The notes: generated by a model from the letters alone, not told the origin. A DNA stretch of 64,000 bases from Agromyces salentinus (GCF_009749395.1 NZ_WBIR01000001.1:62001-126000), one strand, 5' to 3'; shown: positions 17,301 to 25,691, counted from the first letter of the stretch. Translations and numbers: made by a program.

Positions 17301-17833
17301 TCGATCTCGGCGACTTCGGCGGTGCGGGCTCCATCCACGGCCTGGACTTCCAGGTCAACGACGCGTCGGGCGGGCAGCGCACCTCGATCCGCAACTGGGC
17401 GGACCCGACGGGCGCCGGCTACCAGTCGACCGCCCGCTGGGGCGTCGGCCGCTTCGTGGCCGGGGTCGAGGAGCCAGATCCCGTGCTCGAGAACGTCGTC
17501 GCACCGAGGATCGTGGGCGACGCCGTCAAGGGCACGAGGGTGACCGCCGACCCGGGCGAGTGGTCGCTCGACGGCGCGTCGTTCACGTACCAGTGGTACG
17601 TCGACGGCGTCGCCGTGAAGAAGGGCACGGGCGATGCGTACCAGGTGAAGAAGGCCGATGTGGGCCATCGCCTGACGGTGACCGTGACGGCGACGGTCGA
17701 CGGGCTCGAGCCGGTCTCGGCGACCTCGGAGCCGGTCACGGCGGTCGACAAGAAGCCCGCGAAGACGCCGAAGCAGGTCGTCACCGCGATCCTGGCGTCG
17801 CTGTTCGACTGGCTGCGCGGCCTCTTCGGATAG
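14348..17833 (+). CDS. Secreted multidomain GH10 endo-beta-1,4-xylanase
   Basis: An 1161-residue exoenzyme. A Sec signal peptide ends at APASA (about residue 31). Two CBM22-like beta-sandwiches follow (about 36-190 and 200-352), joined by an Asp/Gly/Pro linker. The GH10 barrel covers about 360-705, with acid/base Glu509 in DVVNEVV and nucleophile Glu627 in VTEFDV; VLVWHSQTP and INDYNTE also fit. Next come a partial CBM9-like region and a clear CBM9 (about 847-1050). An Ig-like domain (about 1052-1130, TYQWYVDG) and a hydrophobic tail end the protein. No LPXTG sorting signal is seen. CBM22 and CBM9 bind xylan chains and chain ends, so the enzyme should attack insoluble arabinoxylan outside the cell. 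AAGGAG precedes the ATG by 8 bases. Confidence 0.95.
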   Translation: MQRRTISGTLGLATAAALAATLGLAAAPASAEPVTVSATDFEDGSLGPWGPRGGVTLAVTDAEAHGGAKSLSVSGRTANWQGVSANSTGLLEQGASYDVSAWVKLPAGTEGTSSIHFTAEQTPAAGGSNTYTWVGSSVDATADGWVRIGGTYAFPDDVASANIYIEAAAVGTTHPSFLVDDLAITTEDDGGGPDPDPVGEVVLDADFEDGLDGWGLRGGSGDTTATVELSGAQAHGGTQSAVVANRVTQGDGIGHDVTGLLDPAVTYELTAWLRFGDGQPVDDVWLSRANTDGGSTAFATIAQFDGVTNDGWKQVTASFQGSDAEASLLYFETRWDNGAAGNTSDLHVDDVVLRVPAPPVVEELTGIKETVDFPVGVAIDSRETAGAASELLLRHFDQVTPENFMKPEAWYDADGAFVEANAESDALMDFAQEHDLGVYGHVLVWHSQTPATFFTDAAGRPLTTSDPDRQVLRERLRTHVFAVAEYLSSRYGAFGAETNPLRAIDVVNEVVSDGGEFADGLRRSEWYRILGEEFIDLSFAYADEAFNDVYAAAGSDRPVTLFINDYNTEQGGKQQRYHALVSRLIERGVPVDGVGHQFHVSLAMPVSALEDAIVAFEDLPVTQAVTEFDVTTGTPVTQAKLVDQGYYFRDAFRVFREHADDLFSVTVWGLTDGRSWRVDNGAPLVFDDALKAKPAYFGAVDGELPAPLRTANVFAGDVPLDAAATTSPEWARLPLHDLEGTAGFQLRWADDHLTAYVSVDDQSPDAADGVEFSVGDASYRVARDGSGDPSAIATERDGGYDLVAHLPVTDAAEGGTLGFDVRVTGVEGGTVAWNAPGVAGTLTLVEPLSFVEVVEAGDAPVVDAAIDEAWSDANAVTTSKQVQGTDGAVANVRTLWKGDTLYVLAEVADPVVDVSGSDPWTQDSVEVYVDPGNAKNGSYRYDDTQIRISAANAVSFGTGDEAFQQARVQTATATVEGGYLVEASVDLGDFGGAGSIHGLDFQVNDASGGQRTSIRNWADPTGAGYQSTARWGVGRFVAGVEEPDPVLENVVAPRIVGDAVKGTRVTADPGEWSLDGASFTYQWYVDGVAVKKGTGDAYQVKKADVGHRLTVTVTATVDGLEPVSATSEPVTAVDKKPAKTPKQVVTAILASLFDWLRGLFG

Positions 17834-17838
17834 CCCGA

Positions 17839-17886
17839 CGGATGTCGCCGGCCGGGGTTCGATCGGACTCCGGCCGGCGGCATCCG
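17839..17886. terminator. Bidirectional terminator between convergent xylanase and LacI genes
   Basis: Arms of 17 bases (17839-17855 and 17870-17886) pair with one G-T wobble around a 14-base loop; the inner GCCGGCCGG/CCGGCCGGC is perfect. It lies just after the xylanase stop. Confidence 0.8.
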
Positions 17887-17955
17887 CCTGCCGTTCGACT
17901 CCCGCCGCCGACCGGCCGTGCCGACCCTGCTGCCGCGGTCAGCGCGCCGAGGCCG

Positions 17956-18987
17956 TCAGGATGCCGGCGGTGCGGTGCTCTCGCGCACGACGAGGTTCGT
18001 CGCGAGGTCCATGCGCGGGGTCGTCGTCGGCTGCTCGCCGCTCAGGCGGATCGCGAGCCGGGCGGCCTCCTCGCCCATGCGTCGGAGCGGCTGGTGCACG
18101 GTCGTGAGCGGCGGGCTGACCCACGGCGCAAGCGTGATGTCGTCGTAGCCGACGATCGAGAGGTCGCGGGGAACCGAGAGTCCCGCGTCCCGCGCCGCAT
18201 CGATGGCGCCGAGCGCCTGCAGGTCGCTGCCCGCGAAGATCGCCGTCGGCCGTCGATCGGCCGGAAGCGCGAGCAGTTCGCGCGCACGGTCGCGGCCGCC
18301 GCCGACCTCGAAGTTGCCGTAGCTGACCCACGCCGGGTCGATCTCGAGACCAGCGGAGTTCATCGCGCTGCGATACCCGTCGAGCCGGGCGAGCGAGCAC
18401 ATCATGTCCTCAGGCCCGGTGACGGCGGCGATGCGCCGGTGCCCGAGCTCGATGAGGTGCCGGGTCGCGGCGAGCCCGCCCGACCAGTTCGCCGAGCCCA
18501 CGCTCGGCACGTCGGGCGACGGGTCGCCGGCGGGATCCACGATCACGAACGAGATGGCTCTCGCGCGCAGCCGTTCTCGGTACTCGGGCGAGAGCTCGGA
18601 GAACACGAGGACCACGCCGACGGGCCGGCGCCGGATGACGCCCTCGATCCAGTCGGGGTCCGGTGCGTGCCGGTCGCCGCTCACGGTGAGCACGACGCTC
18701 AGTCCGTGTTCCTTGGCCACGGCCTCGACGCCGCCGATGAGCTCCATCGACCAGATCGGATCGAGGCCGTGGAAGACGAGCTCGAGCAGTTCGGGCCGGG
18801 ATTCGGACCGGCCCGCGCCGCGGCGCACGTATCCGCGCTCGTGCAGCACGCGCTCGACGCGCTCCCTCGTGTTCCTCGACACGTCGGTGCGGCCGTTGAG
18901 CACCTTCGAGATCGTGGACAGGCTCGCGCCGGTCTCCTCGGCGATCTCGGCGAGGGTGACCCGCTCGCCCGCGGCATCCGTCTTCAT
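17956..18987 (-). CDS. LacI-family repressor of xylan genes (BxlR-like)
   Basis: A 343-residue LacI protein. The HTH is at residues 10-30 (VTLAEIAEETGASLSTISKV), with LNGRTDVSRNTRERV following. The ligand domain ends with ATNLVVRESTAPP. I chose the ATG at 18987 because a TATGAT -10 box ends 7 bases upstream, which suits a leaderless mRNA; an in-frame ATG at 18999 would lie inside that box. Between its promoter elements is CGCAACTTTCG, one base off the perfect CGAAACTTTCG at 6902-6912. It is divergent from a GH43 gene and lies beside the xylanase, so it probably senses xylobiose or xylose and controls both itself and the bxl-like operon. Confidence 0.9.
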   Translation of the reverse strand: MKTDAAGERVTLAEIAEETGASLSTISKVLNGRTDVSRNTRERVERVLHERGYVRRGAGRSESRPELLELVFHGLDPIWSMELIGGVEAVAKEHGLSVVLTVSGDRHAPDPDWIEGVIRRRPVGVVLVFSELSPEYRERLRARAISFVIVDPAGDPSPDVPSVGSANWSGGLAATRHLIELGHRRIAAVTGPEDMMCSLARLDGYRSAMNSAGLEIDPAWVSYGNFEVGGGRDRARELLALPADRRPTAIFAGSDLQALGAIDAARDAGLSVPRDLSIVGYDDITLAPWVSPPLTTVHQPLRRMGEEAARLAIRLSGEQPTTTPRMDLATNLVVRESTAPPAS

Positions 18988-18994
18988 GTTTCGA

Positions 18995-19015
18995 ATCATA
19001 ATCACGAAAGTTGCG
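18995..19015 (-). promoter_or_regulatory. Leaderless promoter and BxlR-like operator of the LacI gene
   Basis: On the minus strand TATGAT (19000-18995) is a good -10 box, 7 bases before the ATG at 18987. CGCAACTTTCG (19015-19005) lies just upstream and matches the bxl operon operator in 10 of 11 bases. Confidence 0.6.
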
Positions 19016-19053
19016 TAAAGCGAGCGCATTCACGCGAACGTCGGACCTTTCTT

Positions 19054-19067
19054 TCGAAACGCTTCGA
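19054..19067. promoter_or_regulatory. TCGAAACGCTTCGA operator upstream of the second GH43 gene
   Basis: This 14-bp site differs by one base from the perfect TCGAAGCGCTTCGA palindromes of the xyloglucan block. A CATACT -10-like box follows at 19071-19076. It links this GH43 gene to that regulon even though the BxlR-like LacI gene is its neighbour. Confidence 0.65.
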
Positions 19068-19109
19068 CGACATACTGGACCGGACCACGTCCACGAATCC
19101 GGGAACAGC

Positions 19110-19185
19110 CATGCCGATGACCACGCAACCCGCCCAGCCGCTGCTCGGCGATCATCCTCGCGACTCCCGGCCGGCCGCAGCATGA
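19110..19185 (+). CDS. Possible leader peptide overlapping the GH43 start
   Basis: A 24-codon open frame begins ATGCCGATGACC and ends at a TGA that overlaps the GH43 ATG by four bases (ATGA). The GH43 start has no Shine-Dalgarno of its own, while GGGA lies about 7 bases before the leader ATG. Two better examples of the same arrangement occur at 25597-25638 and 29790-29843. It could couple translation of GH43 to that of the leader. Coding status is uncertain. Confidence 0.35.
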
Positions 19186-20603
19186 GCGGCACGGCAGAGG
19201 TCGTCCCGGTCGTCCCCGGGTTCCACCCCGACCCCAGCGTGTGCCGTGTCGGCGAGGACTACTACCTCGCGAACTCCTCGTTCGAGTACGTGCCCGCGGT
19301 GCCGATCTGGCACTCGCGGGACCTCGTGAGGTGGACGCAGATCGGCAACGCGCTCGTGCGCGACACCCAGTTCCCGGCGGGCCGGGCGCGCGACAGCGGC
19401 GGCATCTACGCGCCCACGCTGCGCCACCACGACGGCTGGTTCTGGCTGATCACGTCCGACGTCGGCGACGCGCACGGCGGACAACGGCTGTTCCGGGCCG
19501 CCGACGCCGCCGGACCCTGGTCCGACGCGATCGAACTGCCCGAGCTCCGCGGCATCGACCCCGACCTCTGCTGGACCGACGACGGCGAGTGCCTGGTCAG
19601 CTACTGCTCCTGGTCGAGCGGTCCGTCCGCCATCTGGCAGGCCGCCATCGACCCCGAGACGGGGCGGGTGCTGGAGGAGCCGCGGCTCCTCTGGACCGGT
19701 ACCGACCTCGGGCACACGGAGGGCCCGCATCTGCTCCGCCACGGGGACTGGTGGTACCTGGTGGCCGCCGAGGGCGGCACCGAACGGGGGCACGGGGTCT
19801 CCGTCGCGCGCTCGCGCGACCCGCGCGGCCCCTTCGAGGCTGCGCCGTCCACCCCGGTCTACTCCCACCGCAGCACCGAGCACCGCGTGCAGAACATCGG
19901 CCATGCCGACCTGGTCGAGCGGCCCGACGGAACCTGGGCGGCCGTGCACCTCGGGGTGCGCCCGCGCGGCATGACGCCGTCGTTCCACGTCAACGGGCGC
20001 GAGACCTTCCTCGCCGAGGTCGACTGGGTCGACGACTGGCCGGTGTTCCGGCCGTCGGAGGCCGTGCCGCCCGAGCGGGCCTGGGACGTCGACGACGCCT
20101 TCGATCGCCTGCATCCGCGCTGGATCTCGCCGCGCGCACGGATCGAGACCTTCGCGAACACCGTACCGGGCGGACTCGAGGTGGCGGCAGCCGATGGAGC
20201 GGGCGTGTACGCCCGGCTCCAGGCGATGCACTGGGGGTCCGTGTTCGAGCTCGACCCCCGCCGCGACGCGGTCGTGCACGCCGAGGTGCGGTTCGACGAC
20301 CGCAACCGGGTCGGCGTGCGCATCGCCGACGGCGGGGCCACCGCCGTCTGGACGGTGGGCGGCCGCGTCGTCGAACTCGGTCATGTCGATGCGTTCGACG
20401 GGCGGGTGGAGATCGCCTCGGTGCCGGCTTCGGCCATGGGACCCGACGACCTCGTGCTCTCGGCCGGCGGGCGAGCGCTCGGCACGATCGACGGCCGCTA
20501 CCTCTCGACCGAGGTCGCGACGGGCTTCACCGGCCGTGTGGCGGGGGTGCGCGTCGAGCGGGGCATCGCCCTCGTGCGGCGCATCTCGATCAGCGAGGCG
20601 TGA
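19182..20603 (+). CDS. GH43 glycosidase (xylosidase/arabinofuranosidase type)
   Basis: A 473-residue cytoplasmic protein. The catalytic signature GFHPDPSVCRVGEDYYLANS is at about residues 10-30, with GIDPDLCWTDDGE and HTEGPHLLRHG supplying the other two acidic residues. A C-terminal beta-sandwich of about 150 residues follows the propeller. It is related to but shorter than the GH43 at 12614-14215 and differs in the active-site loops (FEYVPAVPIWHSRDL), so the linkage removed may differ. The start at 19182 matches the beginning of homology; an in-frame ATG at 19011 lies upstream of the operator and promoter. Confidence 0.88.
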   Translation: MSGTAEVVPVVPGFHPDPSVCRVGEDYYLANSSFEYVPAVPIWHSRDLVRWTQIGNALVRDTQFPAGRARDSGGIYAPTLRHHDGWFWLITSDVGDAHGGQRLFRAADAAGPWSDAIELPELRGIDPDLCWTDDGECLVSYCSWSSGPSAIWQAAIDPETGRVLEEPRLLWTGTDLGHTEGPHLLRHGDWWYLVAAEGGTERGHGVSVARSRDPRGPFEAAPSTPVYSHRSTEHRVQNIGHADLVERPDGTWAAVHLGVRPRGMTPSFHVNGRETFLAEVDWVDDWPVFRPSEAVPPERAWDVDDAFDRLHPRWISPRARIETFANTVPGGLEVAAADGAGVYARLQAMHWGSVFELDPRRDAVVHAEVRFDDRNRVGVRIADGGATAVWTVGGRVVELGHVDAFDGRVEIASVPASAMGPDDLVLSAGGRALGTIDGRYLSTEVATGFTGRVAGVRVERGIALVRRISISEA

Positions 20604-20604
20604 C

Positions 20605-20636
20605 GGGTGCCCGTGCGCGAAACCGCACGGGCACCC
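20605..20636. terminator. Bidirectional terminator between convergent GH43 and GH74 genes
   Basis: GGGTGCCCGTGCG (20605-20617) and CGCACGGGCACCC (20624-20636) form a perfect 13-bp stem with a 6-base loop, in the 41-base gap between two convergent stops. Confidence 0.9.
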
Positions 20637-20644
20637 TGACCAGC

Positions 20645-23287
20645 TCAGCCGAGGCGCTCCCACGGGCCGTTCCGGTCGCCCGGACGGTCGCCGCGCGACC
20701 ACCACTCGGCGCGCCAGAGCTCGCCGTCGTGCTCGACGACGTCGCCGGAGCCGAAGATGCGCGACGACGTCCACTGGGAGACCCCGCTCGACGCCGTGGC
20801 GATCTCCTGCCACGGGCCGCGCGCGGCGCCGGGCTCGTCGTCGCGGCTCCACCAGGTGGCGACCCACGGCGAGCCGTCGAAGGTCACGACGTCCCCCTCG
20901 CCGTAGGTGGCGGAGGCACTCCACGCCGCGGGTTCCGACGGCGACGCATCGTCGCCGACGACGATGCCTCGCCCATTGGTCGCGACGTAGACCCGGCCGA
21001 AGACGTCCGGATCGCCCTCGATGTCGGCCCCGATCCAGCCCCACTGGTGATCGTCGTCATTGATGCGCGTCCAGCTCGCACCCCCGTCGGTCGAACGGAA
21101 CACGCCGCGCACCCCGTCACGTCGCGCGGCCGTGAAGATCGTGGGATGCGTCGAGCCCGGGGCGGCCATGCCGAAGCCGACGGTGTCGGCCTGGTCGAAG
21201 CCGCTGACGCGCTCCCACTCGCCGCCGCCGTCGACGGAGCGCCACAGCCCGTACGCGCCGTCGGCGTCGCCGCCCGCGAGCCAGACCTCGCCGATGCGGC
21301 CGGGCATCGCGGCGAAGCGGACGTTCCCTTCGACCGGGAGGGTCGCGGAATCGAGTGCCGTGAAGCTCGAACCACCGTCAACGGAGCGGTAGAACGTCCC
21401 GCCGGCGAAGCCGTAGACGGCGTCCGCGTCGACGCGATCGGCCTCCACGCGCGCCCCGTCCGGGAGGCCGGAGACCGGCGACCAGCTCGCGCCGCCATCC
21501 GCGGTGACCTGCGGCGTCGCATCCGCCGGAGCCCAGACCGCTCCCCCGCCCTCGGCCGTCACCGCAACGGTGCCGCCGCCGGTGGCGCCGTCGACCACGG
21601 GCGAGGAGGCCCAGGTCGCGCCGCCGTCGCCCGAGAACGCGGCCCGGTGCGCGCCCGCGCCGTCGGTTCCCGCACGCGCGATGGCGCCCTCGGCGAGGCC
21701 GGCCGCGTCGACCGCGGTGGCACCGCCGAAGTACGGCTCCTGGAACGTGTTCGTCACCCGGCCGATGTCCTCGTGGACGAAGCCGCCGAGATCGAGCATG
21801 GCCGAGACGAGGTCGACGTCCCCGAGCGGGGCGACGAGATCCTGGATCGCGGTCTCCTCGATGCCGTCGGCCGCCGGTGCGAGGTGGATGCGGCCGTCGG
21901 GGCGATCCCACTCGGTGAGGTCGTTCGCCCGGTAGATCGTCGCGCCGGTGCCGTACATGAGCTCATCCGAGTTGTGGGGGTCGATCTCGAGCGAGGAGAC
22001 CATCCAGCCGAGCTTCGGCGTCGGTTCGCTCCACGGGACGGGTTCGCCCGGCTCCTTGCCGAACGCGAGCCAGGGCACGTCGTCGATCGACTGCTCGTAC
22101 CGGCGCTCGACCGAGGCGGCGCCGTCGCCGCCGTAGGCGTAGTCCCAGATCGGCGACCAGGTCTCGCCGCGGTCCGTGCTGCGGAAGATCAGGATGTCCG
22201 GCCACCACTGGATCTGCGTGGCGACCATGATCGTGTCGGGATCGTTGCGATCGACGGTCAGGCCGCCGAACCCGAAGTCGCCGCCCACCGGCCGCTGCAT
22301 CGGCGTGATCTCGGTCCATTTCCCGTCGTCGAGGCCGTACCGCCAGACCTCCCCGTCGGACCCGTCGTAGGGTCCGCTGGTGTCCGTCGTGGTGATGTAG
22401 AGGACGCGGGCCTCCTCGTCGATGACGCCGCGCTGCGGGATGAACCCGGTCGGTGCCCCCTCCACCTCGGACCAGGTCGCGCCGGCGTCGTCGGAGCGGT
22501 AGAGGATGTGGTCCTTGTCGGCGACGGCCGTGAAGATCGTCGACGTCGCACTGCCCGACGGCGAGGATGCCGTGTCGAAGGCGCTCCACAGCACGCCGAG
22601 TTCGCTCGTGAGGTACGAGTTCTCGGAGGCCGGGTCGGGTGCGTAGTCGCCGACGTTCGGGAAGCTCCCCACCTGCTCGAACGTCGCACCCGCGTCGGTC
22701 GAGCGCCACAGGCCCTGGCCCTGCTCGGCACCGAAGTAGAGCACGTCGTTGTCGTTCGGGTCGACCTGCAGGCGTTCGCCGATGCCGCGGCCGGGCATGT
22801 TGCCGCCGACCTTGAACGGCAGCTCCGCCGCCTGCCAGGTCTCGCCGTGGTCCGAGGATCGGAGGATCGCGCCGGCGTTCGGGTCCCAGTCGTTCGTGTA
22901 CATGCCGACGGCGGCGTACACCCGTGCGGTGTCGACGGGGTCGGTCGCGAGGCTCAGGACGCCCAGCCGATTCCAGTCGTCCCAGCCGACGTGGTCGAGC
23001 AGCGGCACCCAGCGCTCGGTGTCGCGGTCGAGCCGGTACGCGCCGCCGATGTCGGTCCTGGCGTAGACGAGGCCCTCCTCGGTGGGGTTGTAGACGATCC
23101 CCGGGACGTACCCGCCGCCCGAGATCGCCGCGTTCGACCACTCGTACCCGGCGGCGACGGTGGCGGCATCCTCCACCGCGGATGCCGCGGGCACGGCGCC
23201 GGCCGTGACCGCGGCCCCCGCGACGAGCATCACCCCCGCGGCGAGGGACGCGGTCCCGGTCCTGGTTCGTGTCCTGCCATGCAGCAT
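20645..23287 (-). CDS. Secreted GH74 xyloglucanase with two C-terminal CBM5/12-like modules
   Basis: An 880-residue exoenzyme. The signal peptide (residues 1-37) ends at PAASA. Two seven-bladed propellers carry repeated Asp-box-like STDGG and SDDAGATW motifs. One catalytic Asp is in ARTDIGGAYR near the N-terminus, and the other is likely in LDLGGFVHED in the second half, both matching GH74 endo-xyloglucanases. Two short modules of about 45 residues end the protein (W-ATWWSRDDEP and WRAEWWSRGDRP), resembling CBM5/12. The ATG at 23287 has AAGGAG 7 bases upstream. A perfect TCGAAGCGCTTCGA operator lies 53 bases before the start. It would cut xyloglucan outside the cell and feed the GH31, GH3, GH42 and GH95 enzymes. 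Confidence 0.95.
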   Translation of the reverse strand: MLHGRTRTRTGTASLAAGVMLVAGAAVTAGAVPAASAVEDAATVAAGYEWSNAAISGGGYVPGIVYNPTEEGLVYARTDIGGAYRLDRDTERWVPLLDHVGWDDWNRLGVLSLATDPVDTARVYAAVGMYTNDWDPNAGAILRSSDHGETWQAAELPFKVGGNMPGRGIGERLQVDPNDNDVLYFGAEQGQGLWRSTDAGATFEQVGSFPNVGDYAPDPASENSYLTSELGVLWSAFDTASSPSGSATSTIFTAVADKDHILYRSDDAGATWSEVEGAPTGFIPQRGVIDEEARVLYITTTDTSGPYDGSDGEVWRYGLDDGKWTEITPMQRPVGGDFGFGGLTVDRNDPDTIMVATQIQWWPDILIFRSTDRGETWSPIWDYAYGGDGAASVERRYEQSIDDVPWLAFGKEPGEPVPWSEPTPKLGWMVSSLEIDPHNSDELMYGTGATIYRANDLTEWDRPDGRIHLAPAADGIEETAIQDLVAPLGDVDLVSAMLDLGGFVHEDIGRVTNTFQEPYFGGATAVDAAGLAEGAIARAGTDGAGAHRAAFSGDGGATWASSPVVDGATGGGTVAVTAEGGGAVWAPADATPQVTADGGASWSPVSGLPDGARVEADRVDADAVYGFAGGTFYRSVDGGSSFTALDSATLPVEGNVRFAAMPGRIGEVWLAGGDADGAYGLWRSVDGGGEWERVSGFDQADTVGFGMAAPGSTHPTIFTAARRDGVRGVFRSTDGGASWTRINDDDHQWGWIGADIEGDPDVFGRVYVATNGRGIVVGDDASPSEPAAWSASATYGEGDVVTFDGSPWVATWWSRDDEPGAARGPWQEIATASSGVSQWTSSRIFGSGDVVEHDGELWRAEWWSRGDRPGDRNGPWERLG

Positions 23288-23339
23288 GCGCACACTCCTT
23301 CGTGTCGTCGTGGATCGCGGTGATCCGTGGGTGACGCTA

Positions 23340-23353
23340 TCGAAGCGCTTCGA
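23340..23353. promoter_or_regulatory. TCGAAGCGCTTCGA operator of the GH74 gene
   Basis: A perfect 14-bp palindrome. On the minus strand a TAGCGT -10-like box follows it directly. The other sites of the set are at 19054, 25716, 27065, 29722 and 37708. Confidence 0.85.
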
Positions 23354-23470
23354 GCCGCACAAGGGGCCGGGCCGTCCGGCGAAGCGAGGGCGCTCGGGAC
23401 GGCCGGCCGCCGGCGGCCGCGGCCGAGCCGACCACGCCTCGACGCGGCCTCGGCCAGGGTGGTGCGACGC

Positions 23471-25600
23471 TCAGCCCTGAACTTCGCCGGCCGCGCCGTC
23501 CTCGCCCGTGATCGGGATCACGGCGCCCTCGCGGATCCACAGCGGCACCGTGTCGAAGCCGTGCGTCTCGCGGCGCCACGCGCCGCCCTCGACCACCTCG
23601 CGCGTGAACCAGTTGGTCCAGCGCCCGGCCGGCAGGTAGTACTCGACGTCGCCGGCGTCCGAGAAGACCGGCGCCACGAGCAGGTCGGGTCCGAGGAGGT
23701 ACTGCCGGTCGAGATGCGCGACCGCCGGGTCGTCGGGGAACTCGAGCACCATCGGCCGCATGACCGGACGCCCCGTGCGGTGCGCCTCCTCCCCCGCCGC
23801 GACGAGGTAGGGCCTGAGCGACCGCTTCAGCTTCGCGAAGCGGCGTGCCACCTCCACCGCGCTCTGGCCCGGCGCCTCGTCGCCCGTGTCGAATGCCCAC
23901 GGCACCCGGTAGCTCGTCGATCCATGCAACCGGGAGTGGCTGGAGAGCAGCCCGAAGGCGAGCCAGCGCTTGAACACGGCCGCGTCGGGGTCGCCCTCGA
24001 AGCCGCCGATGTCATGGCTCCAGTATCCGAACCCGCTGAGGGCGAGCGACAGCCCACCCCGCAGGCTCTCGGCCATCGAGACGAAGCTGGACGAGTTGTC
24101 GCCGCCCCAGTGGACGGGCATCGACTGCCCCCCGACCGTCGCCGAGCGGGCGAACAGCACCGCCTCCCCCGGGCCGCGCACCTCCTCGAGCACCTCGAAG
24201 ACGGCCCGGTTGTAGAGCTGGGTGTAGCGGTGGTGCATGGCTTCGGGGTCGCTGCCGTCGTGCCAGACGAGGTCGGCCGGAACACGCTCGCCGAAATCGG
24301 TCTTGATCGCGTCGACGCCCTGCGCGAGCAGCCCGCGCACGTGCTCCTGGAACCAGGCGGTCGCGGCCGGATTCGTGAAGTCGACGAGGGCCATGCCCGC
24401 CTGCCAGAGGTCCCACTGCCACACCGAGCCATCTCGCCGCTTGACGAGGTAGCCGGCCTCGAGCCCCGAGTCGAACAGCGAGGAGCGCTGCGCGATGTAC
24501 GGGTTGAGCCAGGCGCTGACGCGGAGTCCGCGATCGTGCAGGCGCCCGAGCATGCCCTCGGGATCGGGGAAGACGCGCGGGTCCCATTCGAAGTCGGTCC
24601 AGTGGAACTCGCGCATCCAGAAGCAGTCGAAGTGGAAGACCTCGAGCGGGATGTCGCGCTCGGCCATGCCGTCGATGAACGCGTTCACGGTCTGCTCGTC
24701 GTACTCGGTCGTGAAGCTCGTCGAGAGCCACAGCCCGTACGACCAGTCGGGCACGAGCGCCGGGCGCCCGGTGAGGCGGGTGTATCGATCGAGCACCTCG
24801 GCGGGGGTCGGCCCGGCGATCACGAAGAACTCCAGGGCCTCCCCGGCGACCGAGAACTGCACCTGTTCGACCGCCTCCGAGCCCACCTCGAACGAGACAT
24901 GGCCGGCGTGGTTCACGAGTACGCCGTAGCCTCGGCTCGAGAGGTAGAACGGCACGTTCTTGTACGACTGCTCACTGGAGGTGCCGCCGTCGGCATTCCA
25001 CACGTCGACCGCCTGGCCGTTCTTCACCATGGGCCCGAACCGCTCGCCGAGGCCGTAGACGAGCTCGCCGACGTCGAGTCCGAGCTGGGCGTGCAGGTAG
25101 TGCTCGGCCCACGGCCGGCCGTCGGGCGAGACGCCGGCGGGACCGACCGGTTCGGCCGACACGGCCGCGCCGGGCGAGAGCGTGAGCGAGCCGATCGACT
25201 TGTGGCCGCTCCGCGTGTACGTGCCGCCGTCGTGCTCGAACGACAGCGACCAGGGCGTGCGCCGCGAGAGCCGCGCCCGCAGCGCGCCGGCGTCGACCAC
25301 GCCGTCGTCGCCCTCGACCGAGACCACGGCACGGTGCGAGGCATCCGTCACGACCTCGAAGCCCGGATCGGCCTGGCGCCCGCGGTGGCGCTCGACGCGC
25401 ACCCGAACGACGCCCTCGGCGGGGCTGCCGATCGTGACGGTCAGCGCCCCGCGGTTGAGCACGTCGCCGCGGTCCCGGATCACCCGCGTGGGTGCGAGGG
25501 CGACCAGTTCGTCGTCGTGCGCCTCGAGCTCGTAGGCCTCCTGCGCGTACTGCGCCTCCACCCCGGGACGCAACTGCCAGAACCCGTCGGTGAACTTCAT
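23471..25600 (-). CDS. GH31 alpha-xylosidase (YicI-like), cytoplasmic
   Basis: A 709-residue GH31 enzyme without a signal peptide. The specificity loop DCFWMREFHWTDFEWD is typical of alpha-xylosidases. The nucleophile is Asp435 in KTDFGERVP and the acid/base Asp501 in HWGGDNSSS. It would remove xylose from the non-reducing end of imported xyloglucan oligosaccharides. The ATG at 25600 has no Shine-Dalgarno, but it overlaps by ATGA the stop of a 13-codon leader ORF that has a good one. A perfect operator and a TTGCGC-N18-TACGCT promoter lie upstream. The ROK regulator gene is also on the minus strand, upstream. Confidence 0.94.
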   Translation of the reverse strand: MKFTDGFWQLRPGVEAQYAQEAYELEAHDDELVALAPTRVIRDRGDVLNRGALTVTIGSPAEGVVRVRVERHRGRQADPGFEVVTDASHRAVVSVEGDDGVVDAGALRARLSRRTPWSLSFEHDGGTYTRSGHKSIGSLTLSPGAAVSAEPVGPAGVSPDGRPWAEHYLHAQLGLDVGELVYGLGERFGPMVKNGQAVDVWNADGGTSSEQSYKNVPFYLSSRGYGVLVNHAGHVSFEVGSEAVEQVQFSVAGEALEFFVIAGPTPAEVLDRYTRLTGRPALVPDWSYGLWLSTSFTTEYDEQTVNAFIDGMAERDIPLEVFHFDCFWMREFHWTDFEWDPRVFPDPEGMLGRLHDRGLRVSAWLNPYIAQRSSLFDSGLEAGYLVKRRDGSVWQWDLWQAGMALVDFTNPAATAWFQEHVRGLLAQGVDAIKTDFGERVPADLVWHDGSDPEAMHHRYTQLYNRAVFEVLEEVRGPGEAVLFARSATVGGQSMPVHWGGDNSSSFVSMAESLRGGLSLALSGFGYWSHDIGGFEGDPDAAVFKRWLAFGLLSSHSRLHGSTSYRVPWAFDTGDEAPGQSAVEVARRFAKLKRSLRPYLVAAGEEAHRTGRPVMRPMVLEFPDDPAVAHLDRQYLLGPDLLVAPVFSDAGDVEYYLPAGRWTNWFTREVVEGGAWRRETHGFDTVPLWIREGAVIPITGEDGAAGEVQG

Positions 25601-25638
25601 CGCCCGACCGCCGTCGCGTGAGGGGTGGTGCTCGTCAT
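25597..25638 (-). CDS. Short leader ORF translationally coupled to GH31
   Basis: An ATG at 25638 with GGAGG five bases upstream opens the frame MTSTTPHATAVGR, then TGA. The stop overlaps the GH31 ATG as ATGA. GH31 itself lacks a Shine-Dalgarno, so ribosomes probably load at the leader and restart. The leader is too short to be seen by usual gene callers. No run of one amino acid suggests classical attenuation. Confidence 0.6.
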   Translation of the reverse strand: MTSTTPHATAVGR

Positions 25639-25691
25639 TGATGCCTCCGTGGTGCCCGGACGCGTCCGGGATGTGCTGGTGGGAAGCGCGG

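Noticed and set aside
14348-17833. Cell-wall anchoring of the xylanase
   Set aside because: The short hydrophobic C-terminus lacks LPXTG and SLH motifs, so secretion to the medium is the simpler reading.
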